Source: a virus. From it: a stretch of DNA of 64,000 nucleotides. Shown here piece by piece: positions 33,217 through 41,506 of this stretch. Each line of letters opens with the position of its first letter. The stretch's first letter is position 1. Position numbers and translations under genes: made by a program. Location: the IMG/VR virus record IMGVR_UViG_3300008108_005458, positions 1 through 64,000 of that record. One strand, given 5' to 3'. The notes beneath the pieces are model-generated. The model made no database searches. It was not told the DNA's origin and was given only the letters and a program-made list of their open reading frames with translations.

Positions 33217-33678
33217 ATGAGGAAACTAATATTAATGATCGTAATGGTTTTATCCACAACGATTTGTAAATCACAAATTGTGATAGATAAAGCTGGGGAT
33301 GGTTGGGATCTAAGAGCTGATAGCGCTTTGGTAATTATTAAGCAAACAGATACCACCGCATATAAACTCGTATTACGAGTTTGTAATAAAATAACTTTTT
33401 GGTCTGGGAACTACTCAACAAACGAGGGTTCTAAAGATACAAAAGGAAGTATAATAATATCATCGACAGATGCTAGGGCTAAATCCTTAAACAATCTAGC
33501 GGCTGTTATTGTGCACGAATCTTTACACCTTTATCTTAGATATAGGGGTGTTCAAGAATCACCAAGAGAAGAAATACTCTGTTACTCATATGAGTATGAC
33601 TTCTTAAGGAAAATACCAAATGTTGAACAATATCTGTTAGACCATTGTCTAAGACAGATAAACCTTCGACAAAATTAA
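33217..33678 (+). CDS. Secreted HExxH protein inside tRNA array
   Basis: 153 aa from the ATG at 33217, which places a signal peptide at the N-terminus (MRKLILMIVMVLSTTICKSQ); the frame upstream belongs to tRNA-Tyr. The central AAVIVHESLHLYLRYRG carries HESLH, the zinc-metallopeptidase HExxH pattern, and a downstream Glu-rich helix (SPREEILCYSYEYDF) could supply a third ligand, as in M-type peptidases. Its stop is 1 nt before tRNA-Ala. A peptidase role in the periplasm is inferred from motif and export signal only. Confidence 0.72.
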   Translation: MRKLILMIVMVLSTTICKSQIVIDKAGDGWDLRADSALVIIKQTDTTAYKLVLRVCNKITFWSGNYSTNEGSKDTKGSIIISSTDARAKSLNNLAAVIVHESLHLYLRYRGVQESPREEILCYSYEYDFLRKIPNVEQYLLDHCLRQINLRQN

Positions 33679-33679
33679 T

Positions 33680-33752
33680 GGGGTTATAGCTCAATTGGCT
33701 GAGCGCTTCCCTTGCAAGGAAGAGGATGTGGGTTCGAGTCCCATTAGCTCCA
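33680..33752 (+). tRNA. tRNA-Ala (UGC)
   Basis: Acceptor GGGGTTA/TAGCTCC includes the G3-U70 identity pair; anticodon arm CTTCC-CTTGCAA-GGAAG. Confidence 0.93.
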
Positions 33753-33758
33753 CTATAT

Positions 33759-33829
33759 TGTCCTTTGGTGTAATGGCAGCACATCTGGTTTTGAGCCAGA
33801 GAATTCAGGTTCGAGTCCTGAAGGGACAA
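33759..33829 (+). tRNA. tRNA-Gln (UUG)
   Basis: Acceptor TGTCCTT/AGGGACA with U1-A72, anticodon arm TCTGG-TTTTGAG-CCAGA, T arm TCAGG/CCTGA. Confidence 0.9.
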
Positions 33830-33835
33830 CCAAAT

Positions 33836-33910
33836 GGCGAGATAGCTCAGAGGAAGAGCATTCGGCTCATATCCGAAAGGTCGGGATTTCGAAATTCCCT
33901 CTCGCTACCA
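33836..33910 (+). tRNA. tRNA-Met (CAU), encoded CCA
   Basis: Acceptor GGCGAGA/TCTCGCT, anticodon arm TTCGG-CTCATAT-CCGAA, encoded ACCA end. Whether it is elongator Met, initiator or a lysidine-modified Ile tRNA cannot be decided; no three-GC initiator stem is seen. Confidence 0.85.
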
Positions 33911-33915
33911 TACAT

Positions 33916-33989
33916 GGTGTCTGTAGCTCAATCGGGAGAGCACTTGATTGTGATTCAAGAGGTAGTGGGATCGAAACCCACCAGTCACC
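33916..33989 (+). tRNA. tRNA-His (GUG)
   Basis: Acceptor GTGTCTG/CAGTCAC with one T-T mismatch, G at -1 and C73 as expected for His, anticodon arm CTTGA-TTGTGAT-TCAAG. Confidence 0.88.
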
Positions 33990-33992
33990 CAA

Positions 33993-34107
33993 AATAGGTT
34001 ACCCCGTTTGTTCCGTCAGGGGTTATAAAATAGATATCAGTTAACGGAACCCATGATGGAGACCCTGCCAAGAAAGTGGGTGAAAGATATTGTAACAATG
34101 ACCTATT
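33993..34107 (+). ncRNA. Structured RNA closed by a 7-bp stem, with pseudoknot
   Basis: AATAGGT (33993) pairs with ACCTATT (34101). Inside, ACCCC (34001) pairs with GGGGT (34019) and GTTCCGT (34010) with ACGGAAC (34044), interleaved as a pseudoknot. ATATC (34034) can pair with GATAT (34086). It occupies the gap between tRNA-His and tRNA-Arg. The order hairpin, loop pairing, A-rich linker, third stem recalls small self-cleaving ribozymes such as pistol, but I cannot align conserved positions. Confidence 0.55.
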
Positions 34108-34111
34108 ATTT

Positions 34112-34185
34112 GCCTTCATAGCTCAATGGATTAGAGCGTTTCGCTACGAACGAAAAGGTTGGGAGTTCGAGTCTCTCTGAAGGTA
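34112..34185 (+). tRNA. tRNA-Arg (ACG)
   Basis: Acceptor GCCTTCA/TGAAGGT, anticodon arm TTTCG-CTACGAA-CGAAA, T arm GGGAG/CTCTC. Reading all CGN codons would need A34 to I34 editing by host TadA. Confidence 0.9.
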
Positions 34186-34248
34186 CAATAAACCTGTTTT
34201 TGTAACGATAAACCAAACAAGTTTATTGAGCAAAATCTAATTTATCGT
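34186..34248 (+). ncRNA. Pseudoknot spacer RNA
   Basis: CAATAAAC (34186-34193), the first bases after tRNA-Arg, pairs with GTTTATTG (34221-34228). ACGATAAA (34205-34212) pairs with TTTATCGT (34241-34248), which runs into the tRNA-Ile acceptor. Two perfect 8-bp stems interleave; the second competes with tRNA-Ile folding. Confidence 0.55.
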
Positions 34249-34319
34249 CCTGTAGCTCAGTTGGTTAGAGCGTCTGCCTGATACGCAGAAGGCCGCTGGT
34301 TCGAGTCCAGCTAGGACGA
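34246..34319 (+). tRNA. tRNA-Ile (GAU)
   Basis: Acceptor CGTCCTG/TAGGACG, anticodon arm TCTGC-CTGATAC-GCAGA, T arm GCTGG/CCAGC, discriminator A. Confidence 0.92.
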
Positions 34320-34365
34320 CTCAATATTTTAATTACCAGTACTGTCTTTTTTTCGTTTATAAAAG

Positions 34366-34372
34366 TATTTAT
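34366..34372 (+). promoter_or_regulatory. Late-type TATTTAT motif
   Basis: GTATTTATAATAA, 13 nt upstream of the ATG at 34386. Confidence 0.55.
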
Positions 34373-34385
34373 AATAAAAGCTTTT

Positions 34386-35276
34386 ATGAAAAAAATTACC
34401 TTAAACGAAGAACTTACCAGAATGCAAGAAATGATGGGTGTTAAGCATACTAGCCCAAGTGGTAAGGTTACAAATATGTCACCAGAAGATGATGACTATG
34501 AAATTAATTATGGTAAAGATGCCATAAAAGAACTTTCTCCTTCAGACATAGTTGGTTCAATGAGAGAAGAAGAGACTGATGAAAATACGGAAGTCCTTAA
34601 TAAATTCAAAGACCAATACGGAGACAAAAAAGGTGAAAAAATTTATTACGCAACTGCTAATAGTCAGGATAGAGATCCAGAAACTTTTGAAAAGAATGAA
34701 GAGTCTGCAATTGGTGGATGGGATCTTGCTATGGAAGAAGACGCTAGAGTTGATTCTGATAATAGGGTTGATTATCTTGCAAATGCGTTAGAACATATTT
34801 GGAATATGGGTAGTGGTAAAAATGATATTGATTTCAAATCAGTCGCCCAATCACTTTGTGATGATATGTTCGGAGAACCAGAAGAAAATACAGATGAAAT
34901 TCCAGGTTTTGAGGGTACCAAAGACGCTTTAGATGATTTAAGTATCAGAGAAGAAGAAAAATCTTTCATGGAAACAAGAGGTGGTGCAGAAGGTCCAGTT
35001 TATGAAAATGAAGAAATGGGTGAGGGTAAAAAATTTCAACAAGAAACGTATTTTGAAACACAAGCTGGTGCTTTAGAATCGGCTAAAGAATACGCAGCTC
35101 AAAAAGGCTATGTTGCTAACTTTGAAAGTATAACACCACAACATGTTGCTTATGGTCAAACCGTTAGTTACAGCGTTGAATTAATGAAGGATGGTATGCC
35201 AGTTAAAAAAATGTTACAGATATCTTTATATAGAATGGAATCTGGTAGGTATGAGCTAACGAATTATATTAACTAA
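34386..35276 (+). CDS. Putative packaged head protein, CTS type
   Basis: 296 aa. N-terminus MKKITLNEELTRMQEMMGV is a capsid-targeting-like helix. Residues 25-215 are acidic and low complexity to helical (EEETDENTEVLNKFKDQYGD, EEVE-rich). The C-terminal 80 residues form a compact domain (QQETYFETQAGALESAKEYA, then VSYSVELMKDG). Acidic internal head proteins are common in T4-like phages. It is followed after 1 nt by a membrane-protein gene. Confidence 0.72.
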   Translation: MKKITLNEELTRMQEMMGVKHTSPSGKVTNMSPEDDDYEINYGKDAIKELSPSDIVGSMREEETDENTEVLNKFKDQYGDKKGEKIYYATANSQDRDPETFEKNEESAIGGWDLAMEEDARVDSDNRVDYLANALEHIWNMGSGKNDIDFKSVAQSLCDDMFGEPEENTDEIPGFEGTKDALDDLSIREEEKSFMETRGGAEGPVYENEEMGEGKKFQQETYFETQAGALESAKEYAAQKGYVANFESITPQHVAYGQTVSYSVELMKDGMPVKKMLQISLYRMESGRYELTNYIN

Positions 35277-35277
35277 A

Positions 35278-35544
35278 ATGAAAGAGTTTATCCGTTTATA
35301 CATAATACCCTTTTTGGTTTTGATGATATTCCAATGCGGCTTTGTATACGGTATTTTAGCCCTTACTATCGGTAAAGTAAATCCGTTAGATTGGCACCCA
35401 GTAATTTACACCTTATTTTTTGAGTTTGTTTTACTAATAAGTTATACAAGTTATAGGGCTTTAAGCGATGACGATAAATTTTTTGATATAGAAAGTACTT
35501 ATTTTAATTATAAACACGAAGAAGAAAATAAAAACAACAATTAA
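35278..35544 (+). CDS. Two-pass membrane protein
   Basis: 88 aa. Hydrophobic segments IIPFLVLMIFQCGFVYGILA (about 9-28) and PVIYTLFFEFVLLISYTSYR (about 41-60), followed by an acidic, Asn-rich tail. No family recognised. Topology N-in/C-in would leave the tail in the cytoplasm. Placement between virion-type genes could mean a second holin or a superinfection-exclusion protein; neither is shown by sequence. Confidence 0.65.
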   Translation: MKEFIRLYIIPFLVLMIFQCGFVYGILALTIGKVNPLDWHPVIYTLFFEFVLLISYTSYRALSDDDKFFDIESTYFNYKHEEENKNNN

Positions 35545-35555
35545 ATAAAACAACA

Positions 35556-36779
35556 ATGGCAGGCACATCAAAAAGATATTACGTTGTAAATGACAATTAT
35601 AATCAGGATCTAAACCAATATTACGAAAACGGGTACCCGAGCTATATAATATATAAACAAAGGGGTAATAACGGTGATACCGCTATGATCTTATTTAGTG
35701 AAAAGAATTTACCAATAGCAGACATATTCCCAGACCCCCCAGGGTTTGCTTACCCAGTTGGTTATGTTGGAGATACCATTCACCCATCTGTTGATGGGTC
35801 TAACAAATATGTCGTTACAATGACATCAACAACAGATGTTGACAGACATCCTAAATTTTATGTTGCTGATACCCAAAACGATTTAAGGGATATGTTAATA
35901 AGATTATTCCCAACTGTTTCTTTAACTGGAAGTACGTACAATTCTTATTTAAATTTATTAAACGAGTTACATGGACCAGGTAATGGTTATTTGACATACC
36001 ATAATTTATTACATCCAGGTTTTCCATTCCCTTCTGGTTATGGGGATGGTACGTATTTAAATCCATCATTAGTCATAGACCCATACTTTATAGATTGTTG
36101 GGATAGATCGTCAAATGCTTTTTACGATATATCATACCACAACGACTCCACTCTTTTTATATGTCCAGCTGGCGTACCTAATGTTAACTTTAACACAACA
36201 GGCGCTTTTACAGGCCTTAACACAAAACCATTGATTGGTATTAATTATTTTAATACTGTCGCACCTATAACATCAACAAGTAGCACAATGGGTATAGAAT
36301 TTTGGATTAAAAACGCTGACAACACAGCTGGTGTTTCAATTCCAGCATTTATAAGAGGTTGGTCTAGTGGTCAAATCGCTTGCGGTGTTACTATAAACAA
36401 TGGTACTGTTTATGCATACTCAAACGGTAGTCAAGTTCAAGTTTCAATTAGTAATATTCTTAATGCTGGTGTGTGGAATCATATTTTTGTTTCTTATGAA
36501 CAAGTTGGCGCTGGTATTGGGATAAGATGTTGGGTTAACGGTGCTGAATTCACGTTAAATGGTATACCTATTGTTGGTAACGCTATTGTTGGTACACATC
36601 AAGAAACAGCAACAATTGGTTGTTACACGGCAAATGGTACAACCATAGACAGTTCAATGCCAACATTTGGTTCAACACATGAAATAGCTATGATTAGATT
36701 TTATGGTGATGACACATTATCATTAAATAATGAAATACAATATTTATATAAAGCAACTTACGAAAGATTTTTCCTATAA
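35556..36779 (+). CDS. LamG/concanavalin-like virion protein
   Basis: 407 aa. N-terminal 130 residues contain a head domain shared in pattern with the products at 37329 and 38683 (a short beta region, then DTQNDLRDMLIRLFP-type helix). The C-terminal 200 residues form a LamG-like jelly roll: MGIEFWIKNADNTAGV, AGVWNHIFVSYEQVG, IRCWVNGAEFTLNG, and IAMIRFYGDDTLS followed by EIQYLYKATYERF. Such proteins usually bind glycans; likely a receptor-binding or decoration protein. Confidence 0.8.
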   Translation: MAGTSKRYYVVNDNYNQDLNQYYENGYPSYIIYKQRGNNGDTAMILFSEKNLPIADIFPDPPGFAYPVGYVGDTIHPSVDGSNKYVVTMTSTTDVDRHPKFYVADTQNDLRDMLIRLFPTVSLTGSTYNSYLNLLNELHGPGNGYLTYHNLLHPGFPFPSGYGDGTYLNPSLVIDPYFIDCWDRSSNAFYDISYHNDSTLFICPAGVPNVNFNTTGAFTGLNTKPLIGINYFNTVAPITSTSSTMGIEFWIKNADNTAGVSIPAFIRGWSSGQIACGVTINNGTVYAYSNGSQVQVSISNILNAGVWNHIFVSYEQVGAGIGIRCWVNGAEFTLNGIPIVGNAIVGTHQETATIGCYTANGTTIDSSMPTFGSTHEIAMIRFYGDDTLSLNNEIQYLYKATYERFFL

Positions 36780-36782
36780 CAC

Positions 36783-37316
36783 ATGCAAAACATTAACGAA
36801 CAAATATCACGTATAAAATCCATGATGGGTTTAAATGAAGATGGGTCAACACCACAATCACAAAACCCTACTGGTAAAACTAAACGTAAATGGGATAGCG
36901 GTGTTGCTAGAAGCGGACCAGCTAACCCTATCGGTGTTGCACCGTCTAGTGTAAGAACAACACATGGTAGAGCTAATCCTATTGAATTAGCCGAAGATGA
37001 CTCAACAAAACTTGAATCATTCGCTGAGACAAGATTGGGTGGTGCTGAAACAATTGCTAGTAACGCCAAAGAAAAAGGTGGTGCTGCGTTATTAACCTAT
37101 CACCATTTCGAAGTGAAATTAGAATATTACGAAAAAGCTTCCAAAGGTGAGTTGGATATGGAAGACGCTAAAAAAGAATACAAAGATTTGTTAGAAAAAC
37201 TATACACATCCACAAAAAGTGATATGGGTATTGAACAAATAGATTTTCAAGAGCTACTCGGGAAAATGGAAGTCCTGGGGGAGTTGATAATTAAAGAAAA
37301 TGAAAAAGGAGCTTAA
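36783..37316 (+). CDS. Putative packaged head protein, CTS type
   Basis: 177 aa. N-terminus MQNINEQISRIKSMMGLNE then DGS, a clean L-N-E site after 19 residues. The following 40 residues are basic and disordered (SQNPTGKTKRKWDSGVARSG); residues 70-177 are helical (HFEVKLEYYEKASKGELDME). It starts 4 nt after the LamG gene. If cleaved in the head, the mature protein would begin DGSTPQS. Confidence 0.75.
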   Translation: MQNINEQISRIKSMMGLNEDGSTPQSQNPTGKTKRKWDSGVARSGPANPIGVAPSSVRTTHGRANPIELAEDDSTKLESFAETRLGGAETIASNAKEKGGAALLTYHHFEVKLEYYEKASKGELDMEDAKKEYKDLLEKLYTSTKSDMGIEQIDFQELLGKMEVLGELIIKENEKGA

Positions 37317-37331
37317 AAGCTCCTTTTTTTA
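37303..37331. terminator. Bidirectional terminator
   Basis: AAAAAGGAGC/GCTCCTTTTTTT between convergent genes 36783(+) and 37329(-). Confidence 0.85.
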
Positions 37332-38603
37332 TGAGAATGAAAGTGTTATTGGAACACCACTAACAAATGGTGAAGCTGCTGTTACTGTTTGTGTAGCAGG
37401 ACCCGTTTGCATTACGAAGAATCCAGACGCACCATCAACAAAGAACGTACCTGGTATTACACTCGTATATGTTGCGATATTGACACCCTGTGTCATAGTT
37501 ATTGTACCGCCATTAGTTTGTAATGCGGTAAATTGAGTTGTATAATCAGTACCAGCGCTATCACTTAAGTTGAAATAAATTTCGTTGACACCATTTGTTT
37601 TATTTGGGTTATATGTTTCAACTTTAGGTGAACCGTTTATTAGGAATATAGCATTACCATCTGCTGTTGGAGCAAGTGCATTTATATTACCTTCGTCACT
37701 ATAGAATAACCATCCAGCCCCGCCACCAGATCCGCTAGTTCCTGAAGTACCAGATGTACCGCTAGTTCCACCAATTGTCATACTTATTCCACTCGCATTT
37801 GCACCAGCCCCCCATGTATAATTGTATGTACCTTCTGTTAGATTTAAAGCTGATATTGTTGTATTGTTAAATGTCATACTACCTGAAATAGACTGACCAG
37901 ATGTATACCCTGTTGGGACAACCACTAAATACGGTGGTGCACCATCAAAAATAACACCGATAGGACCACCTGTACCTGAAGAAGCGGATGCACCACCCGA
38001 ACCAAAGTTAGCTGGCGTATTAATTGTTGACCCGCTATACTGATCAAAATAAGTGGTACCACCAATTATGAAAGTAGCCGAACCAGCACCAAGACCACCC
38101 TGACCAGGACCTTGAGATTGACCCACATATATTAAGCCATCAATATTAAGGGAACCACTACCGTTAACAACAACATTATTACCTGATTGCATTATTGTTA
38201 TTGTATATCCTGTAGGTGATCCACCACCGCCAGTATAATCATTTACAATGGCAAAAGAAGAAGATGCTAAAGCGTTTCTAGCGGCTGTAACATTTGAGTA
38301 ATTACCAGCTGAACCAGGTAATTTATTAATCAAATCAATTAAAGCTTGGTCAGTTAACCCATCCGATTTCCAAAACGTTGGTGTGTTGGATTGTGCGATA
38401 CCAGTACCGCCACCAGTTGTTCTACCAACTAAATTAGCACTTGTTGTGTCACTAACAATAACATAACCATCACTGTTATCAACCCCACCAACCCAACTAC
38501 CTTCCGTATAGTCTGGATTATTATCTGTCGCAATTGCGATATCATTAACCTGAGTTGTTCCCGATATGGTACCACCCGTATTATAAGCTACATCTTTTAT
38601 CAT
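37329..38603 (-). CDS. Virion surface protein with short collagen-like linker
   Basis: 424 aa. N-terminal domain (MIKDVAYNTGGTISGTTQ, YVIVSDTTSANLVGR, PTFWKSDGLTDQALIDLINK) parallels that of the 38683 product. The middle is Gly/Ser/Thr-rich beta sequence; residues about 280-295 are GTSGTSGTSGTSGSG, a miniature of the giant-fibre repeat. The C-terminal 125 residues (GWLFYSDEGNINALAPTADG onward) look like a compact tip domain. Probably a short fibre or spike. Confidence 0.7.
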   Translation of the reverse strand: MIKDVAYNTGGTISGTTQVNDIAIATDNNPDYTEGSWVGGVDNSDGYVIVSDTTSANLVGRTTGGGTGIAQSNTPTFWKSDGLTDQALIDLINKLPGSAGNYSNVTAARNALASSSFAIVNDYTGGGGSPTGYTITIMQSGNNVVVNGSGSLNIDGLIYVGQSQGPGQGGLGAGSATFIIGGTTYFDQYSGSTINTPANFGSGGASASSGTGGPIGVIFDGAPPYLVVVPTGYTSGQSISGSMTFNNTTISALNLTEGTYNYTWGAGANASGISMTIGGTSGTSGTSGTSGSGGGAGWLFYSDEGNINALAPTADGNAIFLINGSPKVETYNPNKTNGVNEIYFNLSDSAGTDYTTQFTALQTNGGTITMTQGVNIATYTSVIPGTFFVDGASGFFVMQTGPATQTVTAASPFVSGVPITLSFS

Positions 38604-38632
38604 CTTAATTATATTTCTTTTTTAATTCTACT

Positions 38633-38639
38633 ATAAATA
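38633..38639 (-). promoter_or_regulatory. Late-type TATTTAT motif
   Basis: Sense GATATTTATAGTA, 29 nt upstream of the ATG at 38603. Confidence 0.5.
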
Positions 38640-38682
38640 TCTTATTATTGTTTAATGTTAATTAAACTCTTTGTTTTTATCG

Positions 38683-39732
38683 TTAAAGACCGTATCTTGA
38701 TTTTGTTTCGTTATATTCCGCTAATATTTCAGCACCCGTTATATTTGATTTCCATATTTTAAATATACCCATATTGGCGTTCATTTGATAAGAATTACCA
38801 CCAATAGCACCCATCCACCAGTTACTGTTGTTCATACCGATATTACTAACTGGCGAACCACCACTGGCAGTGGCGATTTCAGTACCATTTTTATAAAATT
38901 TTATAGATGGTGTTGTTTTATTAAAAACAAACGTTAACATTTGCCATGTGTTTACAGAAACTGTATTACTAGCTGTCGATGTTGTGTTACCAACAGAACC
39001 GTTACCAGCCTCAAAATTCATCGTATAGTTTGTTGTTGTCCAGTTATTCCAGGACATTTTAAATCCATTTGTGGCTGTATTGGCACCGCAATTGGACATT
39101 AAGTTATTAATACTAGCCTCAGTTCTTGGATAAACCCAAGCATTTACGGTTATGTTATTACCAAAATCATATTGCCCAAAGGTTATGGTATCACTCACAC
39201 CATCAAAATTAAAAACCCCACCAGCTGTCGCACCGTCATAAGCAACACCACTTAAGGTTCCTTGTGTACCAGTTATATCACCAATTAAACCTATGTTCTT
39301 TAAAGTTGTTCCAGAACCTGTATATGATAAAACATTACCTGGATCATAATAAAATTGAGCAGAGGGTACGCTACTTGGTTGATTAATTAAATAATATTTA
39401 TTACTATCGTTAACCCACGTTACAGCAGCTGCAACTGTATCTAATAAAGTCATACCACGTCTGTCGTTTAACCTATTTACTATCGCCAAAAAATCAGCGT
39501 CAGATGTCGCAACCCAAAATAAAGGTTTTGCATTACCCTGTGTACTAAAACCAAGATCATACGAATTAGAGATCATTACATAGTCGTTGCTGTAGGAAGG
39601 CGAATTATACCAAGTTAAACCACCAGTGTTCACCCTATAGTTATTAGCGACCGTACCAACTTCATTGTTACCGTATTTAGTACCATAGGCTGTTACAGTG
39701 CCACTATTATATGCTACAACTTTATTACTCAA
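38683..39732 (-). CDS. LamG-domain virion protein
   Basis: 349 aa. N-terminal head (KVVAYNSGTVTAYGTKYG, DYVMISNSYDLGFSTQG, PLFWVATSDADFLAIVNRL) is shared with the 37329 product. Residues about 150-349 form a LamG-like jelly roll: FNFDGVSDTITFGQYDF, NNITVNAWVYPRTEAS, VNTWQMLTFVFNKTTPSIKF, FKIWKSNITGAEILAEYNET. Typical of glycan-binding phage adhesins. Its ATG is 1 nt from the stop of the upstream gene, so it lies in an operon of head and adhesin genes. Confidence 0.8.
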   Translation of the reverse strand: MSNKVVAYNSGTVTAYGTKYGNNEVGTVANNYRVNTGGLTWYNSPSYSNDYVMISNSYDLGFSTQGNAKPLFWVATSDADFLAIVNRLNDRRGMTLLDTVAAAVTWVNDSNKYYLINQPSSVPSAQFYYDPGNVLSYTGSGTTLKNIGLIGDITGTQGTLSGVAYDGATAGGVFNFDGVSDTITFGQYDFGNNITVNAWVYPRTEASINNLMSNCGANTATNGFKMSWNNWTTTNYTMNFEAGNGSVGNTTSTASNTVSVNTWQMLTFVFNKTTPSIKFYKNGTEIATASGGSPVSNIGMNNSNWWMGAIGGNSYQMNANMGIFKIWKSNITGAEILAEYNETKSRYGL

Positions 39733-39733
39733 T

Positions 39734-40651
39734 TTAGTTTATTGTTTGAGTTTTAAATAATTCTTCGTTATACCTACTGATTTTTTCAGTCATATTAATA
39801 AGCTCCTCAAAAGTATCTGATAACTGATAAATTGTCATAGCGTGATTATCCAATTGATTCGCCAGGTCATCTAACTCACTAACATTATCTGGATATTCAC
39901 CGACTTCATACATCTCAACGATGTTATAAAACTTGTTATATTTATTTTCAAGATATTTTTGACTCTCATCCATTTTTTTTTGGGCGGCTTTCATCTTTTC
40001 CAAGTTTTCAAAAATGCTAACAAGTGATGAATTAACCACAGCTGATCCAAATTTTTCGATCAATGCTACGCCCATCTGGATATCTTTTTTTGCCTCAGCA
40101 ACGAATTCATCAATTTTTGATGGGTCGTATGAAATACCCTCTTCGTTTAATGAAACTATTTCATTTATTTGAAAAATTTTACCACCAGGTTTGTTGATCA
40201 TCTCAACTTCACGAGCATTTGTAACGGGTTCCTCAGAATCTTTGTAAACAAAGGTATCATATTTGTAAGGATCGTATGTTATTGATTTTGAACTACTTGG
40301 TGATGGAATGTCTGTTGATTGATATGGTTTAAAATCAATTAAATCACCAATAACGAATGCGTGCACATTCTTTGACATCTCAGCTCTAACTTTTTCTTTA
40401 CCGCCTTGGCGTACTCTAAATTCAACATTTTTAAGTTTTACATAATCAGCATGTGCTATTACTAAACTTTTATATTGAATTGAGAATGTTTTTTTATGGA
40501 GATTATAGTATACCATAACCCTTTTACCTATATGAGAATCCTCAGCAGGCGCTTCATCATCTGTACCAGCAAACATATCCAATTGGTCTTCATTCAAGCC
40601 CATCATTGAACGTATCTTAGCTATTTCTTCTGTTAATATTTCTTTTTTCAT
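39734..40651 (-). CDS. Putative packaged head protein, CTS type
   Basis: 305 aa. N-terminus MKKEILTEEIAKIRSMMG-LNE then DQ. After it lies a small beta domain (MVYYNLHKKTFSIQYKSLVI and EFRVRQGGKEKVRAEMSKN; about 40-130) resembling the phage 'N4-gp56 to DUF' type of hydroxylated-basic domains only loosely, and a long coiled-coil C-terminal part (LEKMKAAQKKMDESQKYLEN). Function unknown. Directly downstream of another CTS gene with no gap. Confidence 0.72.
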   Translation of the reverse strand: MKKEILTEEIAKIRSMMGLNEDQLDMFAGTDDEAPAEDSHIGKRVMVYYNLHKKTFSIQYKSLVIAHADYVKLKNVEFRVRQGGKEKVRAEMSKNVHAFVIGDLIDFKPYQSTDIPSPSSSKSITYDPYKYDTFVYKDSEEPVTNAREVEMINKPGGKIFQINEIVSLNEEGISYDPSKIDEFVAEAKKDIQMGVALIEKFGSAVVNSSLVSIFENLEKMKAAQKKMDESQKYLENKYNKFYNIVEMYEVGEYPDNVSELDDLANQLDNHAMTIYQLSDTFEELINMTEKISRYNEELFKTQTIN

Positions 40652-41443
40652 TTACGAGAACATTTTTGACACATTTTCATACCATTCTGGAAAATATCTT
40701 CTTAGATATAATCTCATAGCTTTCATAACTAAACTATCCCTATCAGTTTTATATTCTTCCCAATCGCTCCAATAATCATCCACAGCTTCCCCAGCAGCAC
40801 TTTTTAAATCATCAAACATCCCAAAACTAAACTCTGTTGGTTGGTTGAGGCTATCATGGATCGTTTTATTCATGTATCCTTGATCAGAACCACCCCAATC
40901 CTCATCGATTGCACCAGACTCGACATCATCGTAATTTTTTGAAGCGTATTTGTTAGCTTCTTCCTCATCATGAGCATCGATCATAGCTTGATCCTCTTGT
41001 GATATTAAATCATCAAAAGAAACCATTTTTTCTTCTGGGTCAATAGCTTCATAAACATCTGGGCCTTCGTAACTTTCAAGCGCTTTTTCGATTAACTCTG
41101 GGTATTTTTTTGAAAATCTTTCACACTCCTCATCAGATAAGTCCATATCCTCACCTTTCCAAAATAAATTACTCGCAACCCAACTACCATCCATTCTACC
41201 ATCAAGACCCATATCAGCGATATCAACTTCTTTACCATCTAATTCATATCTTTCATTTGAATCGTCATTAGATCTGATAGAATCAGCGTACTCTTTATCC
41301 ATTTTACTCGTATTGTCAATATACCCAGCTGTTCCTTTAGAATTGGTAACACCACCCATTTGAGCGGTATTGAATATATTTTCATTAAGACCCATTATTT
41401 TACGCATCTTTTTAATTTCTTCATTTAAAATAGGTTTTTTCAT
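40652..41443 (-). CDS. Putative packaged head protein, CTS type
   Basis: 263 aa, strongly acidic. N-terminus MKKPILNEEIKKMRKIMG-LNE then NI. The rest is acidic and helical (DEECERFSKKYPELIEKALE, QEDQAMIDAHDEEEANKYAS) with a more basic C-terminus (YLRRYFPEWYENVSKMF). Composition resembles internal head proteins. The stop abuts the ATG of the next gene. Confidence 0.72.
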   Translation of the reverse strand: MKKPILNEEIKKMRKIMGLNENIFNTAQMGGVTNSKGTAGYIDNTSKMDKEYADSIRSNDDSNERYELDGKEVDIADMGLDGRMDGSWVASNLFWKGEDMDLSDEECERFSKKYPELIEKALESYEGPDVYEAIDPEEKMVSFDDLISQEDQAMIDAHDEEEANKYASKNYDDVESGAIDEDWGGSDQGYMNKTIHDSLNQPTEFSFGMFDDLKSAAGEAVDDYWSDWEEYKTDRDSLVMKAMRLYLRRYFPEWYENVSKMFS

Positions 41444-41462
41444 AATAATCTCGTATTTTTAT

Positions 41463-41469
41463 ATAAATA
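41463..41469 (-). promoter_or_regulatory. Late-type TATTTAT motif
   Basis: Sense GGTATTTATATAA, 19 nt upstream of the ATG at 41443. Confidence 0.55.
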
Positions 41470-41494
41470 CCATGAACTTTACATAAATTCCCCA

Positions 41495-41501
41495 TATTTA
41501 T
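41495..41501 (+). promoter_or_regulatory. Late-type TATTTAT motif before leader peptide
   Basis: CATATTTATTCC, 5 nt upstream of the leader-peptide ATG at 41507; same spacing as at 13804, 46224 and 46629. Confidence 0.5.
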
Positions 41502-41506
41502 TCCAG

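Noticed and set aside
32941-33356. Minus-strand ORFs across tRNA-Val, spacer RNA and tRNA-Tyr
   Set aside because: They cross well-formed tRNAs on the other strand and have no promoter.
34186-34248. HDV-like theta ribozyme directly after tRNA-Arg
   Set aside because: P1 and P2 positions would fit, but only 8 nt lie between P2 and P1', too few for the required P3 hairpin.
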